In this document: in pieces, positions 52,217 through 60,968 of the stretch
Position numbering within the stretch: position 1 is the stretch's first letter
Layout: each line of letters starts with the position of its first letter
Source: Azonexaceae bacterium s22
GTDB taxonomy: Bacteria > Pseudomonadota > Gammaproteobacteria > Burkholderiales > Rhodocyclaceae
DNA length: 64,000 nucleotides
Assembly (NCBI GenBank): GCA_016617495.1
Contig: WYCU01000001.1
Coordinates: 1 to 64,000, forward strand
Reading direction: 5' to 3'
Made by a program: the position numbers and the translations under genes
Notes under the pieces: model-generated
What the model saw: the letters and a program-made list of their open reading frames with translations, nothing else
Told to the model about the DNA's origin: nothing
The model's database searches: none

Positions 52217-52942
52217 TCACGGCAATTCGATAATGCCGAGGCGAACGGCTTTGACGATCGCCTCGCGCCGACTGCCCACTTCAAATTTTTGCCGCAGATT
52301 GGTGACGTGAAAATTCACGGTGGCCTCAGTGCAGCCGAGAATGCGAGAGACTTCCCATGTCGTTTTGCCAATCGAAATCCATTTCAGGCATTCGAGCTCC
52401 CGGTCGGTCAGGCGCGGAATATCGGGCTCACAGAAAGCGCCGGCTGCAAATCCGGCCCCGCTCTCGAAAACCACGTCGCGCAGTAGCGAAAGTGCCGGGA
52501 GTTGCATTTGCAGATCCCGCCGAAATGCATTTCCCGGGCGGGCATCGTTAACAAAGCACAGGATGCCCACCTCGCCTCGCGGCCCGTGGATCGGGAGGGT
52601 CACCCCCGAGCGCAAACCGAACGCACAGGCTTCCTCGTACATCCCTTTCTGTTCGGCGGTCTGAAAAATCTCCGGCGACCAGACCAGCGACGTGGTTCGT
52701 TGAAGACAATGGGCCACGGTCGGGTCACGATAGGCCATATTCTGACGATCGTAGACTTCACGCCAAGCCGTAGCGTAGTTGCTGCGGAGAAACGCCTGTT
52801 CCAGGGGCATCCCCGGTTTCGGCACGAGCGCAAGCAAGGTGTGCTCGAATCCGAGATCCTTGCCCATCCGAAAGAGCGTTTGGCACCACGCCTGCTCATC
52901 AGGCTGCGCCAGCAACTCGTGGAAACGCTCAAACACCGACAT
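52217..52942 (-). CDS. LuxR-family quorum-sensing regulator
   Basis: This 241-residue protein has an autoinducer-binding domain (residues about 10-165) and a LuxR-type HTH (about 175-238). All signature ligand-pocket residues are present: W60, Y64, D73, P74, W88, G113. The HTH contains LTDRELECLKWISIGKT, TWEVSRILGCTEATVNFHV. It is therefore a genuine acyl-homoserine lactone receptor, presumably for the product of the nearby synthase. A palindrome TGATCCCGGGGATCA (52205-52219) covers its stop, facing the HTH gene end. Confidence 0.92.
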   Translation of the reverse strand: MSVFERFHELLAQPDEQAWCQTLFRMGKDLGFEHTLLALVPKPGMPLEQAFLRSNYATAWREVYDRQNMAYRDPTVAHCLQRTTSLVWSPEIFQTAEQKGMYEEACAFGLRSGVTLPIHGPRGEVGILCFVNDARPGNAFRRDLQMQLPALSLLRDVVFESGAGFAAGAFCEPDIPRLTDRELECLKWISIGKTTWEVSRILGCTEATVNFHVTNLRQKFEVGSRREAIVKAVRLGIIELP

Positions 52943-53061
52943 TGCCGCCGGATTCCCCGTAAATTTGCGTAAAGCGGCTAGTTTCCAAGGGGTATAACAC
53001 CGCCGTCAAGGGGGGATGCGCGCAGCGATGACGTCGGCATGCTGCGCAACCGCTCAAAAAA

Positions 53062-53577
53062 TCAGCGTGGCGGCGGGGGTGGCGGCGCGCCGGGCGGTGG
53101 CGGTGGAATTGCCGGATCCGTGCCCTGCCGGACGGGATTGGAATACGACATGCCCGCTGGCACCGGCACACGATGGCCCTTGGCATACATGCACTGGATG
53201 TAGGCATTGTCATATTGCCGCTGGCTGCCATAGCCGGAAGCCTGCCCCGTGCCGATACCGACGGCGCTACCGGCCACCAGGCCGGTACCCGCGCCGACGG
53301 CCGCACCCTGACTGCCACCGATGGCTGCGCCAGCCACTGCGCCGATCACCGTACCGACAGCCGCACTCGCGAGCGCCGACTCGTTGGCTGCCTGTTGCGC
53401 CGTCTTGCCGCCAATCTGCGCATAGGCATATTGACGGCACTCGTTGTCGTCATAACGGAAGTTGTCCATGCTCCGGCCCGTCCCGGGCAGCACCATGACG
53501 CTCGGTCCGGTGGGCATGACTGTACAAGCGCCCAGCCCGACGGCACCCAATGCAAGAATCCAGTATTTGGTGTTCAT
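53062..53577 (-). CDS. Glycine-zipper lipoprotein
   Basis: This 171-residue protein has a lipobox (GLGAC, Cys18) and a conserved DNECRQYAYAQIGGKTAQQAA segment. A glycine-zipper hydrophobic stretch follows near residues 68-112 (AVAGAAIGGSQGAAVGAG), then YDNAYIQCMYAKGHRVPVP and a proline-rich tail with runs of six to seven prolines. Probably an outer-membrane lipoprotein; function unknown. It follows the next gene upstream by 4 bases, so the two form an operon. Confidence 0.75.
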   Translation of the reverse strand: MNTKYWILALGAVGLGACTVMPTGPSVMVLPGTGRSMDNFRYDDNECRQYAYAQIGGKTAQQAANESALASAAVGTVIGAVAGAAIGGSQGAAVGAGTGLVAGSAVGIGTGQASGYGSQRQYDNAYIQCMYAKGHRVPVPAGMSYSNPVRQGTDPAIPPPPPGAPPPPPPR

Positions 53578-53581
53578 TGAT

Positions 53582-53962
53582 TCACTTTGCCGGCTGCGGC
53601 GCCACTTGCTGCCAGCCGCCCGGGCACTCCTTCACGTAAGGATAATAGTTGTTCGTCTCGCGGCAAAAATACCAGTAACCGGCAACGGGCTGGGCCGGCG
53701 CGGCAGGCGCGCTGCCTTGTTCGACATAGACCGTGGGTTCCGGTGGCACCACGACCACGGGCGGCGCATATACCGGCGCCGGATACCAATAAGGGCCGGG
53801 ATAGTAATAGGGTCGAGGGTAATAATAGGGCCGCGGATATGCGGGCCCCCAATACGGACCGGGAACGCCCACATAAACGCCGACCGAACCGCCCGCCCAG
53901 GCGGTCGTGCCGAGCGTGGCCATGAGCAAGCCGCCGAAAAGTGCCAGAGTATGTAATCTCAT
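53582..53962 (-). CDS. Secreted Pro/Tyr-rich protein
   Basis: This 126-residue protein has a signal peptide (MRLHTLALFGGLLMATLGTT, cut near AWA) and a low-complexity region of PRPYYYP/PGPYWYP repeats near residues 40-62. A C-terminal domain with GYWYFCRETNNYYPYVKECP follows, a pattern seen in small exported proteins of unknown function (two Cys that may pair). The start is taken at 53962. It is co-transcribed with the lipoprotein downstream. Confidence 0.7.
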   Translation of the reverse strand: MRLHTLALFGGLLMATLGTTAWAGGSVGVYVGVPGPYWGPAYPRPYYYPRPYYYPGPYWYPAPVYAPPVVVVPPEPTVYVEQGSAPAAPAQPVAGYWYFCRETNNYYPYVKECPGGWQQVAPQPAK

Positions 53963-54002
53963 GCCCTTACCATTCACCGTCATCGGAACGGCTCAAAACA
54001 AA

Positions 54003-54030
54003 CAGGCCATCCTGTATTCAGGATAGCCTG
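54003..54030 (-). terminator. Terminator of the CoA-transferase gene
   Basis: CAGGCCATCCTG, TATT loop, CAGGATAGCCTG: 12-base arms with one mismatch. On the - strand it is followed by TTTGTTTTG. It lies 63 bases after the stop. Confidence 0.75.
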
Positions 54031-54092
54031 TCTCTCGGCTGGCGGCCGAAACAAATTGCGACAAGTTGTAAGCGTTTGCGTCGTGAAACGCC

Positions 54093-55388
54093 TTAGAGCA
54101 GCTTCATGCGACGTGCCGCTTCGCGCAGTTCCCCGCGGAAATCGGGATGCGCAATCCCGATCAAGGCCTCACAACGCTGGCTTGCGGTTTTACCGCGCAG
54201 TTGGGCAACACCGAATTCCGTCACGACATAATTGATGTCGTTCTTGCTCGTGCTCACATGCGTACCAGGCGTGAGCGTGGGAACAATGCGGGAAATGGTG
54301 TCGTTCTTGGCGGTCGAAGGGAGCACGATGAAGGCCTTGCCGCCATTGGAGCGATTGGCCGCACGCACGAAATCGGCCTGCCCGCCGGTACCGGAGTACG
54401 GCGTAAAACCCAGGCTTTCCGAACCGCACTGGCCCATGAAGTCGATCTGCATGGTGGCATTGATGCAGTGCAAATTATCGTTCTGGCCGGCCAGATAGGG
54501 ATCGTTGGTGATGTCCACCGGATGCATTTCGAGGGCCGGGTTACGATGCATGAAGTCGTAGAGCTTCTTGGAGCCCAGCGCAAACGTCGCCAGCATCTTG
54601 CCGCGATTGAAGTTCTTGCGGCTGTTGTTCACCACCCCGGCTTCGACCAGCGTCATGATGCCGTCGCCGACCATTTCAGTATGGATGCCGAGATCGTGCT
54701 TGTGCGTCAATTGCATCACGACCGCATCCGGAATGCCGCCGTAGCCGATCTGCAAGGTGGCGCCGTTCGGGATCATTTCGGCGACATAAGCACCGATGGC
54801 TTCCTGCACCGGGCCGATCTTGGGCAGGCCGACTTCAAGCAGCGGATCGCTGCTTTCGGTCAGCGCCGCGACCTGGGAAATATGCACGTGGCAGGCGCCG
54901 TTGGCGAAAGGTACGTTCGGGTTGACCTCCAGCACGACCGCCCGCGCCTTCTCGACCGCCGCCATGGTGTAATCCGCCGCCAGCGACAGCGAGAAGTAGC
55001 CGTGCTCGTCCATCGGCGAGGCCAGTGCGAAAACCACATCCGCAGGGGACAGATCGCGACGGATCAGGGCCGGCAACTCGGAAAAATAGGCTGGCAGATA
55101 ATCGACCCAGCCTTCGCCCCCGCCCGGGCGCGTGGCGCCGCTGAAGAAATAGGCCACATGCCGGACATGCTCAGCGGTTTCCGGATCGATATAGCCGTAC
55201 TTGCGCAAGGGCAGAATCTGGGAAACTTTCACGTCGCGAAAATCGCGGCGCGCGTCGGAAAGCGCATTGAGCAGGGCAGGCGGCTCGCCCACGGCCGTCG
55301 GTACGACGATGGTATCGCCATCGCGCACCGCACGAATGGCTTCGGCGGCGGACATGCGTTTGTCCTGATACATGGCTTGAGCGGACAT
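54093..55388 (-). CDS. Acetyl-CoA hydrolase/CoA-transferase family protein
   Basis: This 431-residue protein resembles 4-hydroxybutyrate CoA-transferase (AbfT/Cat2). It has two Rossmann-like halves, the catalytic glutamate in GIHTEMVGDG near residue 235 and the GYGGIPDA loop near 215. It would swap CoA between acetyl-CoA and a short acid; the exact acid is not determined. It is monocistronic with its own terminator and is probably unrelated to the nos genes beside it. Confidence 0.85.
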   Translation of the reverse strand: MSAQAMYQDKRMSAAEAIRAVRDGDTIVVPTAVGEPPALLNALSDARRDFRDVKVSQILPLRKYGYIDPETAEHVRHVAYFFSGATRPGGGEGWVDYLPAYFSELPALIRRDLSPADVVFALASPMDEHGYFSLSLAADYTMAAVEKARAVVLEVNPNVPFANGACHVHISQVAALTESSDPLLEVGLPKIGPVQEAIGAYVAEMIPNGATLQIGYGGIPDAVVMQLTHKHDLGIHTEMVGDGIMTLVEAGVVNNSRKNFNRGKMLATFALGSKKLYDFMHRNPALEMHPVDITNDPYLAGQNDNLHCINATMQIDFMGQCGSESLGFTPYSGTGGQADFVRAANRSNGGKAFIVLPSTAKNDTISRIVPTLTPGTHVSTSKNDINYVVTEFGVAQLRGKTASQRCEALIGIAHPDFRGELREAARRMKLL

Positions 55389-55510
55389 CGGGTTCTCCTC
55401 GTATTGTTATTGCGAAAACGTTTGTTCTAGTGCCGGTCAGCGGAGGATAGTGACATAAATCCCGCGGAGAAGCTTGCCGCAACGCAACAAGAACAGGGCT
55501 GCCAGGCCGC

Positions 55511-56338
55511 TCAGGGCAAGTCGCCGCGCCGGAAGATGAGGTAGCCGAGCGTGGCGCTGACCAAACCGAGGGTAGCCGGGTAAGCCAGCGCGAAGATTTT
55601 GTAACCAGTCGCGCCGAAGAGGTCGAGGATCACGAAGGCCGACGGCCCAAGGACGATCAGTTGGGGATCGAACAAGGCCAGCGCGGCAGTACGGAAAACC
55701 TGCAAGGGGTTGGCGAGCGCCAGCGTGACGGCCACTTCCGGGGCGACCTTGCCCTGGATCATGACGCCAAGCAGGATGAGATCGAGGAAAAGCAGCAAGG
55801 CGAGCCAGACCAGGAAAGCCGCGCCCTGCGCCATGTCGGTGCTGCGCGCGACGGCCGAGATGAGCATGCCGATGCCGAGAAAACACGCCGCCATCGTGGC
55901 CAGCAGTGCGGTGTAGTAGCCGAACATGCGCCACGGCACGTCGATGTCGACGATGCTGGCCCAGATCACGGCGCCCAGCATGGCCAGAAAGACCGGTGCG
56001 AAGACGACGATGTAGCGCCCGAGAATCTTGCCCCAGAACCACGCCCCCAAGCCCACGGGAAGCGAGAGCAGGTATTCGAACACGCCGGCCTCGCGGTCGC
56101 CCGCGACGGAGCGCACGGTGGTGATGAGCACGAAGATGGGCAGGATGGCCATCGTCAGCTGGATATACGTGACCAGCAGACGCGACAGGCCGATGAAGCC
56201 GAGCACCCGCGATTCGGTCAGCCCGAAGGCGAAAAGCAGCGCGACGATGCCGCCAAAGACCAGTGTGTAAATCTGGAACCAGCGCGCGCGCAGCGATTCC
56301 ACGATGTCCAGCCGGGCCGTCAGCCACAGTTGCTTCAT
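55511..56338 (-). CDS. nosY: Nitrous-oxide reductase accessory ABC permease NosY
   Basis: This 275-residue protein with six membrane segments is the permease partner of NosF. It forms with NosD the complex that delivers sulfur or a sulfur species for the CuZ centre. It begins MKQLWLTARLDIVESLRARW and contains TTVRSVAGDREAGVFEYLLS near residue 75. Its ATG abuts the nosL stop. The order nosF-nosL-nosY differs from the F-Y-L order common elsewhere. Confidence 0.92.
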   Translation of the reverse strand: MKQLWLTARLDIVESLRARWFQIYTLVFGGIVALLFAFGLTESRVLGFIGLSRLLVTYIQLTMAILPIFVLITTVRSVAGDREAGVFEYLLSLPVGLGAWFWGKILGRYIVVFAPVFLAMLGAVIWASIVDIDVPWRMFGYYTALLATMAACFLGIGMLISAVARSTDMAQGAAFLVWLALLLFLDLILLGVMIQGKVAPEVAVTLALANPLQVFRTAALALFDPQLIVLGPSAFVILDLFGATGYKIFALAYPATLGLVSATLGYLIFRRGDLP

Positions 56339-56812
56339 TTACTTGCCCCTGGCCAGCACGTGCTGGCGCATGTCGTTGAAATCCAGCGCACCGGCGCCCG
56401 GCACCGAGACTGCTGCGAAGTTGTAGCCCATCGGCGAGGTCCGCGTGATGAACGTGGCCCGACGCGGCTCCAGCCAGCGCATCTCATCGCGGCTGGGACT
56501 GTCGAAATCGGCAATCCACACGCGCGTTGTGGCGTCGGCCAGCCACGGATACTGCGCGGCCTTGTCGCGCAGCCAGAACACCAGACAGCCCGGATCGTCG
56601 AACTTGAATACCGTATCCTGCGGGCCGCCGCGAATCTGTCCGGCGAAGCGCCGGTCGGAAATGACCATGCTGCAACGGACGCAGGTATCGCGATCCCAGC
56701 GGATCTCGGCCATCCCTTCCGGCCAGTTGCCCTTGCGGCAGGCGCCCAGCGCCAGCGCCAGCGGGGTCAGCGCCAGGCCGCCGAGCAGACGACGGCGAAC
56801 CGGACTACACAT
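56339..56812 (-). CDS. nosL: Copper chaperone lipoprotein NosL
   Basis: This 157-residue outer- or periplasmic-face lipoprotein has a lipobox ALGAC (Cys25) and the copper-binding CVRCSM at residues 44-49, then [13 protein letters not shown]. It delivers Cu(I) to apo-NosZ. The start at 56810-56812 overlaps the nosF stop by 8 bases; a longer frame inside nosF lacks the signal sequence. Confidence 0.93.
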   Translation of the reverse strand: MCSPVRRRLLGGLALTPLALALGACRKGNWPEGMAEIRWDRDTCVRCSMVISDRRFAGQIRGGPQDTVFKFDDPGCLVFWLRDKAAQYPWLADATTRVWIADFDSPSRDEMRWLEPRRATFITRTSPMGYNFAAVSVPGAGALDFNDMRQHVLARGK

Positions 56813-57668
56813 GGGCGTCCTCGCTGAGCGAGAGTTCGGCCACCAGCGCGGTGTAGCGCGAGATGAGGCCGAGAAAGCGCAGGCGATCCGGCCCGGCGAT
56901 GTGCCCGGCCCACGCCAGCGACTCGGCATCGACCGGCTTGACCGACCAGCCTTCGAGCGCCTTGGCGAAGGCCGGCTCAAAGCGGCGCAGCACGATCCGG
57001 CAGGCGAGCATGGCGGTCATCGAAACGGCGTCAGCGACCTTGTCGTCGAGTACCACCTTGCCCATATCCATTTCGACGACGCGATTGACCAGCGCGGACA
57101 CCTCGTCCAGACGGTGGCTGGAAATAATCATCGTGGCGTCGTCGAGGCGTTCGGCGAGCAGATCGAAGAAAATCTTGCGCGCTTCGGGATCGAGGTTGGC
57201 GGCCGGTTCGTCCATCACCAGCACGCGCGCTTCACGCCCCAGCGCAATGGCGATCAGCAGCTTCTGCTTCATGCCGCCGGAAAGGCGCACGAACTGGCGG
57301 GTCAGGATGCTCGCAATGTCCAGCCCAAGGCGCCGGGCAATGTCATGGATACGGCGCGGATCGGTGCCGCACAGGGCGGCGGAGAAATCGATCAGCTGCC
57401 CGACCGGCATCTTGAGCGGCGGCGGCAATTGCGGCACGAAGCCGACGGTGCCGAGCACCTCGGTGCGGTATTGGCGCGGATCGCGTCCGCCGATGCTGAC
57501 TTCGCCCTCATGGACATATTCGCCCAGCAGGCAGCGAATCAGCGTGGTTTTTCCGGCCCCGTTGGAGCCGATCAAGGCCACCCGCTCACCGGTACCGATG
57601 GAGAGATCGATACCATCGAGAACGCGGGCACGGCGAAAGGTCTTGGCGACGTTTCTGAACTGGATCAT
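56805..57668 (-). CDS. nosF: Nos accessory ABC ATPase NosF
   Basis: This 287-residue ABC ATPase has Walker A GSNGAGKT (34-41), signature RLSGGMKQK and Walker [14 protein letters not shown]. It powers NosY/NosD during CuZ assembly. It is separated from nosH by 122 bases containing repeat copy B, so it may have its own promoter or an attenuated level. Confidence 0.94.
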   Translation of the reverse strand: MIQFRNVAKTFRRARVLDGIDLSIGTGERVALIGSNGAGKTTLIRCLLGEYVHEGEVSIGGRDPRQYRTEVLGTVGFVPQLPPPLKMPVGQLIDFSAALCGTDPRRIHDIARRLGLDIASILTRQFVRLSGGMKQKLLIAIALGREARVLVMDEPAANLDPEARKIFFDLLAERLDDATMIISSHRLDEVSALVNRVVEMDMGKVVLDDKVADAVSMTAMLACRIVLRRFEPAFAKALEGWSVKPVDAESLAWAGHIAGPDRLRFLGLISRYTALVAELSLSEDAHV

Positions 57669-57743
57669 GCGGCCGATTATAGGAGGCGCTTTTCGCGCAA
57701 CCTTGAATCTCGATCAAAAAACCGCGCTCTCACCGCTGCAAAG

Positions 57744-57792
57744 GGCCACCGCGACAATTGTCGCGGTCGACCCTCAAAAAAGGGCAAAAATC
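57744..57792 (+). repeat. Dispersed intergenic repeat, copy B, with perfect palindrome
   Basis: TTGTCGCGGTCGAC (57758-57771) overlaps a perfect 20-base palindrome ACCGCGACAATTGTCGCGGT (57748-57767), closed by AGGG/CCCT. It is followed by CAAAAAAGGGCAAAAATC. The tail overlaps the nosH stop codon. Located between nosH and nosF within the nos cluster; it would form a strong RNA hairpin. Confidence 0.75.
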
Positions 57793-58756
57793 ACAGCAGG
57801 CGCGAAAGGCCCTTGACCTCGAAGCGCAAGGCGTCGGTCGGGCAGACATCGATACACAAGCCGCAGCGCGTGCAATCCGGTCCCAACCCCATCGTTTCGT
57901 CGGTGGCCCGGCCCTTCACCGTTACATCCAGCACGTGCGGCACCAGGCAGACCTTGCGGCAATCGCCCTCATGGAAGCAATGCTCGACGTGGTAGCTGAC
58001 CTGCAAGGGCGAAATGCTCCCGACCACGCCATAGGTCAGGCCGATCGGGCAGATGTAGCGGCACCAGGCGCGGCGCGACCAGAAGACTTCGAACAGCAGC
58101 AACAGGAAGACCCAGCCCAAGGCCAGCCCCGGGCCGTAAATCAACGCGCGGGAGAGAATACCGGTCGGCGACAGGGTTTCGAAGACTGTATAGCCGGTTC
58201 CAAAAGCCAGCAGCCCGAAAAGGACCCAGAACACCGTGCGCGTGCCGCGATGAAATTCGTGGTCGGTAACGATCTTTTTCTCCACCAGCTTGAGGTGAAG
58301 CTTTTCGGTCAGTTCGGACACCAGGTGGTAAGGACAGACCCAGGAACAGAAGGTGCGCCCGCCCAGTAACACCCAGAGCAGGAAGACCGTGAAGGTGCCG
58401 ATGAATAGATTCACGATGATGTGCTTGTGCGCCAGCATCACCTGCAAAGCCGAATTGAGGTCGATGAGGTGGAAGCCGGCAAAGCGCGAGGCGGTCAGCG
58501 CCCCTTCGAGCAGCTGGATGTCGAGCCAGAAACTGAGCAGAAAAAGCAGGTTGACCGCGACAAGTACCGCCCAGCGGCGATTGCGCCACTTATGGCTGAC
58601 TTCGTGATGCGCCCGCGCATGCAGCTTTTCCTTGATGTAGCGATCCTTGTCCTCGTACTTGAGGATCATGATCCGCTGCACGGCTGGCGACACCGCTTCC
58701 GGCTTTTTCGGCGCGGCGCCCAGCATGCCCATGAAGAGATCGGCAAAGCGGCTCAT
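57791..58756 (-). CDS. nosH: NosH membrane iron-sulfur quinol-oxidising protein (NapH-like)
   Basis: This 321-residue protein has four membrane segments and two membrane-flanking cysteine motifs (CSWVCPYHLVSE, CRYICPIGLTYG). A C-terminal ferredoxin region follows (CTRCGLCIDVCPTDAL). It is predicted to take electrons from menaquinol or ubiquinol for NosG. The start at MSRFADLFMG (58756) is 2 bases after the nosG stop and follows GGAGG; a longer frame would overlap nosG. Confidence 0.88.
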   Translation of the reverse strand: MSRFADLFMGMLGAAPKKPEAVSPAVQRIMILKYEDKDRYIKEKLHARAHHEVSHKWRNRRWAVLVAVNLLFLLSFWLDIQLLEGALTASRFAGFHLIDLNSALQVMLAHKHIIVNLFIGTFTVFLLWVLLGGRTFCSWVCPYHLVSELTEKLHLKLVEKKIVTDHEFHRGTRTVFWVLFGLLAFGTGYTVFETLSPTGILSRALIYGPGLALGWVFLLLLFEVFWSRRAWCRYICPIGLTYGVVGSISPLQVSYHVEHCFHEGDCRKVCLVPHVLDVTVKGRATDETMGLGPDCTRCGLCIDVCPTDALRFEVKGLSRLL

Positions 58757-58758
58757 GG

Positions 58759-59616
58759 TCAGGCCTCCTTCCAGGCGGCCTGCGCCTCGACGACAATCGC
58801 AGCCGGCTCGGCCGGGCAGATCATTTCGCAAACGCCGCAGCCGACGCAGGGCTCCAGCACCACCGGCGTCATGCGGGCAATACCGTCGGCCCCCTTCACC
58901 GGCTGGAGTTCAATTGCCCCCTTGAGCGGACATTCGCGCACGCAGAGATCGCACAATTCCAGATCGTAAGGATGGTCGCGCACCGGAATCGGCTTCCAGC
59001 GATCCACATCCATGTAGCGCATCTCGCCCTTGAACCCGGCGCCCCGCGCCTGCCCCTTGAAGCCCTTGCCCTGCACCGCCAGGCAGGACTCCGGACGAGC
59101 CAGACGGGCAACGCCGATGCGCTCCTTGAGGTTGAGCGTCGGCTCGGCATCGTGCTCCTTCGCTTTGAGAATCGGCGCGGCAGCCAGGGGCATGCCCGGG
59201 CGCAGCGCCATGAATGCCGGCTTCTTGTAGGTCAGCGCTCCGGTCGGGCAGGCCAGAATGCACTGCACCGCATCGCAGGAAAAATCGCAGGCCTGCTCGC
59301 GTGCAGCAATGTAGGGCACGCCGACGCCGAAGCCATCGCTGAGGTCTGCCAAGTGGATGGCCTGCACGGGGCAGACCTGCACGCATTGCCCGCACTTGAT
59401 GCACGAGGCAAGAAAATCGCGCTCGTCGAGCGCGCCGGGCGGACGCAAACGTGGCGTACCGGCCTGCGTCACCGGCACGTAGCCAAGCAGCGACAGACCG
59501 ACGACGCCGGCCGTCAGCCCCACGGATTGCAGAAAGCGACGACGCGCCTTCTGCGCCTTTTCTATCGACATGGCCGGCTTGGCAGCCTTGCGCGGTGTGT
59601 TCCCGGAATCGTCCAT
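58759..59616 (-). CDS. nosG: NosG periplasmic polyferredoxin (NapG-like)
   Basis: This 285-residue protein has a twin-arginine signal (ARRRFLQSVG, residues 24-33) and four [4Fe-4S] motifs: CIKCGQCVQVCP, CDAVQCILACP, CDLCVRECP and CVGCGVCEMICP. It works with NosH to pass electrons to NosZ. It overlaps nosD closely: nosD ends at 59618, one base before its ATG. Confidence 0.9.
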   Translation of the reverse strand: MDDSGNTPRKAAKPAMSIEKAQKARRRFLQSVGLTAGVVGLSLLGYVPVTQAGTPRLRPPGALDERDFLASCIKCGQCVQVCPVQAIHLADLSDGFGVGVPYIAAREQACDFSCDAVQCILACPTGALTYKKPAFMALRPGMPLAAAPILKAKEHDAEPTLNLKERIGVARLARPESCLAVQGKGFKGQARGAGFKGEMRYMDVDRWKPIPVRDHPYDLELCDLCVRECPLKGAIELQPVKGADGIARMTPVVLEPCVGCGVCEMICPAEPAAIVVEAQAAWKEA

Positions 59617-59617
59617 C

Positions 59618-60964
59618 TCAGGCCTCCCGGCGGGGTTTCAGGAATCGCGGCTGCTCGTCGCGCAGAATGACATCGGGCGAGGAGAACGGCGCCAGGCGTT
59701 CGAGGAAATCGAGCAACTCCATCACCGGCGAATTGCGGAAAAAGCGGGCCATCGGCATGTCCATCCAGATCTGGTCGGCATAGGCCAGCAGTTCGTGTGG
59801 ATGATCGCCATAACCGTCGGCATTGCGGTCGAAGCCCTGATAATCGTCCCAGTAGTTGCCGCGCCATGTATTGTTGCGCGGCGAACCGCTGCGTCCGCCG
59901 TAGCTGACCTGCGTCAGGTTGCCTTCGAAGACGTTGTCGGTCAGGTTGTTGCCCCCGGTCTCGCTGTTGAACTGGATGCCGATGCCGTTGTAGGCGAAGC
60001 GGTTGCCCTTGAATTCGATGGTCGAGTCGGGCTGGAAAGGCGACAGATCGGAGCCGACGCCGATAGCGCAGTAGATGATCTCGTTGTTTTCGACCACGGT
60101 TCCCGAAGATTCCTTGAATCCGATGCCCATGCCGGCCGCCCCCGTGGCGTGGGAAATCACGTTGTTGCGCGCGGCGCCGCCTTCGGTGTACATGAAATAG
60201 ACGCCGACCGCGTTGTCGTAGAAGCGATTGCCATCGACGATGTTGTCGTTGGCAAACATGAAGTGGATGGAATAGCGGCTGCGCTTGCCGATGTTGTTGC
60301 GGAAGGTGTTGCGGTGCGAGTACCAGGCCACCATGTCGCGCGAATCGATGACTTCGTTCGCCTCGATCAGATTGTCGTGGCTGTACCACAGCCGCAAGCC
60401 GTCTCCGCGCACGCCCAGTTCCCTGTCCTTGGAACTGACCCGGTTGCGCAACACGCTATTACGGTTCGATTGCTTGAGATCGATACCGAAGAGGCAGTTG
60501 TCGATCTGCAGCTCCTCGATCCGGTTATCGTTGCCGCGCACATCCAGGCAGGAATCATCGGTATCGTGCGAATCGCCCGAACCCGTCAGACGCAGACCGC
60601 GCAACACCGAGTTGCTGGCATTGAGGACCATCACCGTCCCCCTGTCGCCCGCATCGATGCTCACCTGGCCGCCGCCGTCGATAGTCAGCGGCTTGTCGAT
60701 CACCACCGGGCCGGCATACTTTCCCGGCGGCGGCTTGAGTACGCTGCCGGGCGCCGCCCGGTCGACCAGCTCCTGAAACGGCTTCAGCCCGTGGATGCGG
60801 GCGTCCCGCTCGTGCAGCATGAAAACCGGCTTGGGCCGATCCACGTTCGCCCGCGCGCCCATGCCCGGCGGCACATCGGATTGCTGTTCGCTGTTGCCGT
60901 GGGTAAAGGCGACCAGGAAGGCGGTGGCCAGACCCAGCCTGGCCAGGCGGGAGAGCACACGCAT
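59618..60964 (-). CDS. nosD: NosD, copper-site maturation protein
   Basis: This 448-residue periplasmic right-handed beta-helix protein has a signal peptide (MRVLSRLARLGLATAFLVAF) and parallel beta-helix repeats (NDNRIEELQIDNCLFGIDLK, NRFYDNAVGVYFMYTEGGA). With NosF and NosY it is needed for CuZ (tetranuclear copper-sulfide) assembly. It follows nosB by 4 bases. Confidence 0.94.
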   Translation of the reverse strand: MRVLSRLARLGLATAFLVAFTHGNSEQQSDVPPGMGARANVDRPKPVFMLHERDARIHGLKPFQELVDRAAPGSVLKPPPGKYAGPVVIDKPLTIDGGGQVSIDAGDRGTVMVLNASNSVLRGLRLTGSGDSHDTDDSCLDVRGNDNRIEELQIDNCLFGIDLKQSNRNSVLRNRVSSKDRELGVRGDGLRLWYSHDNLIEANEVIDSRDMVAWYSHRNTFRNNIGKRSRYSIHFMFANDNIVDGNRFYDNAVGVYFMYTEGGAARNNVISHATGAAGMGIGFKESSGTVVENNEIIYCAIGVGSDLSPFQPDSTIEFKGNRFAYNGIGIQFNSETGGNNLTDNVFEGNLTQVSYGGRSGSPRNNTWRGNYWDDYQGFDRNADGYGDHPHELLAYADQIWMDMPMARFFRNSPVMELLDFLERLAPFSSPDVILRDEQPRFLKPRREA

Positions 60965-60968
60965 CGCG

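Noticed and set aside
53020-53047. GCGCAGC/GCTGCGC inverted repeat after the lipoprotein gene
   Set aside because: Stem is only 7 bp with a 14-base loop and no T-run; not strong enough to call a terminator.
54093-55388. CoA-transferase as part of the nos system
   Set aside because: It has its own start region and terminator, and its family has no known role in N2O reduction; adjacency alone is not evidence.
57702-57716. TTGA-N7-TCAA near the nosF start, like an FNR box
   Set aside because: The spacing is one base too long for the TTGA-N6-TCAA pattern.
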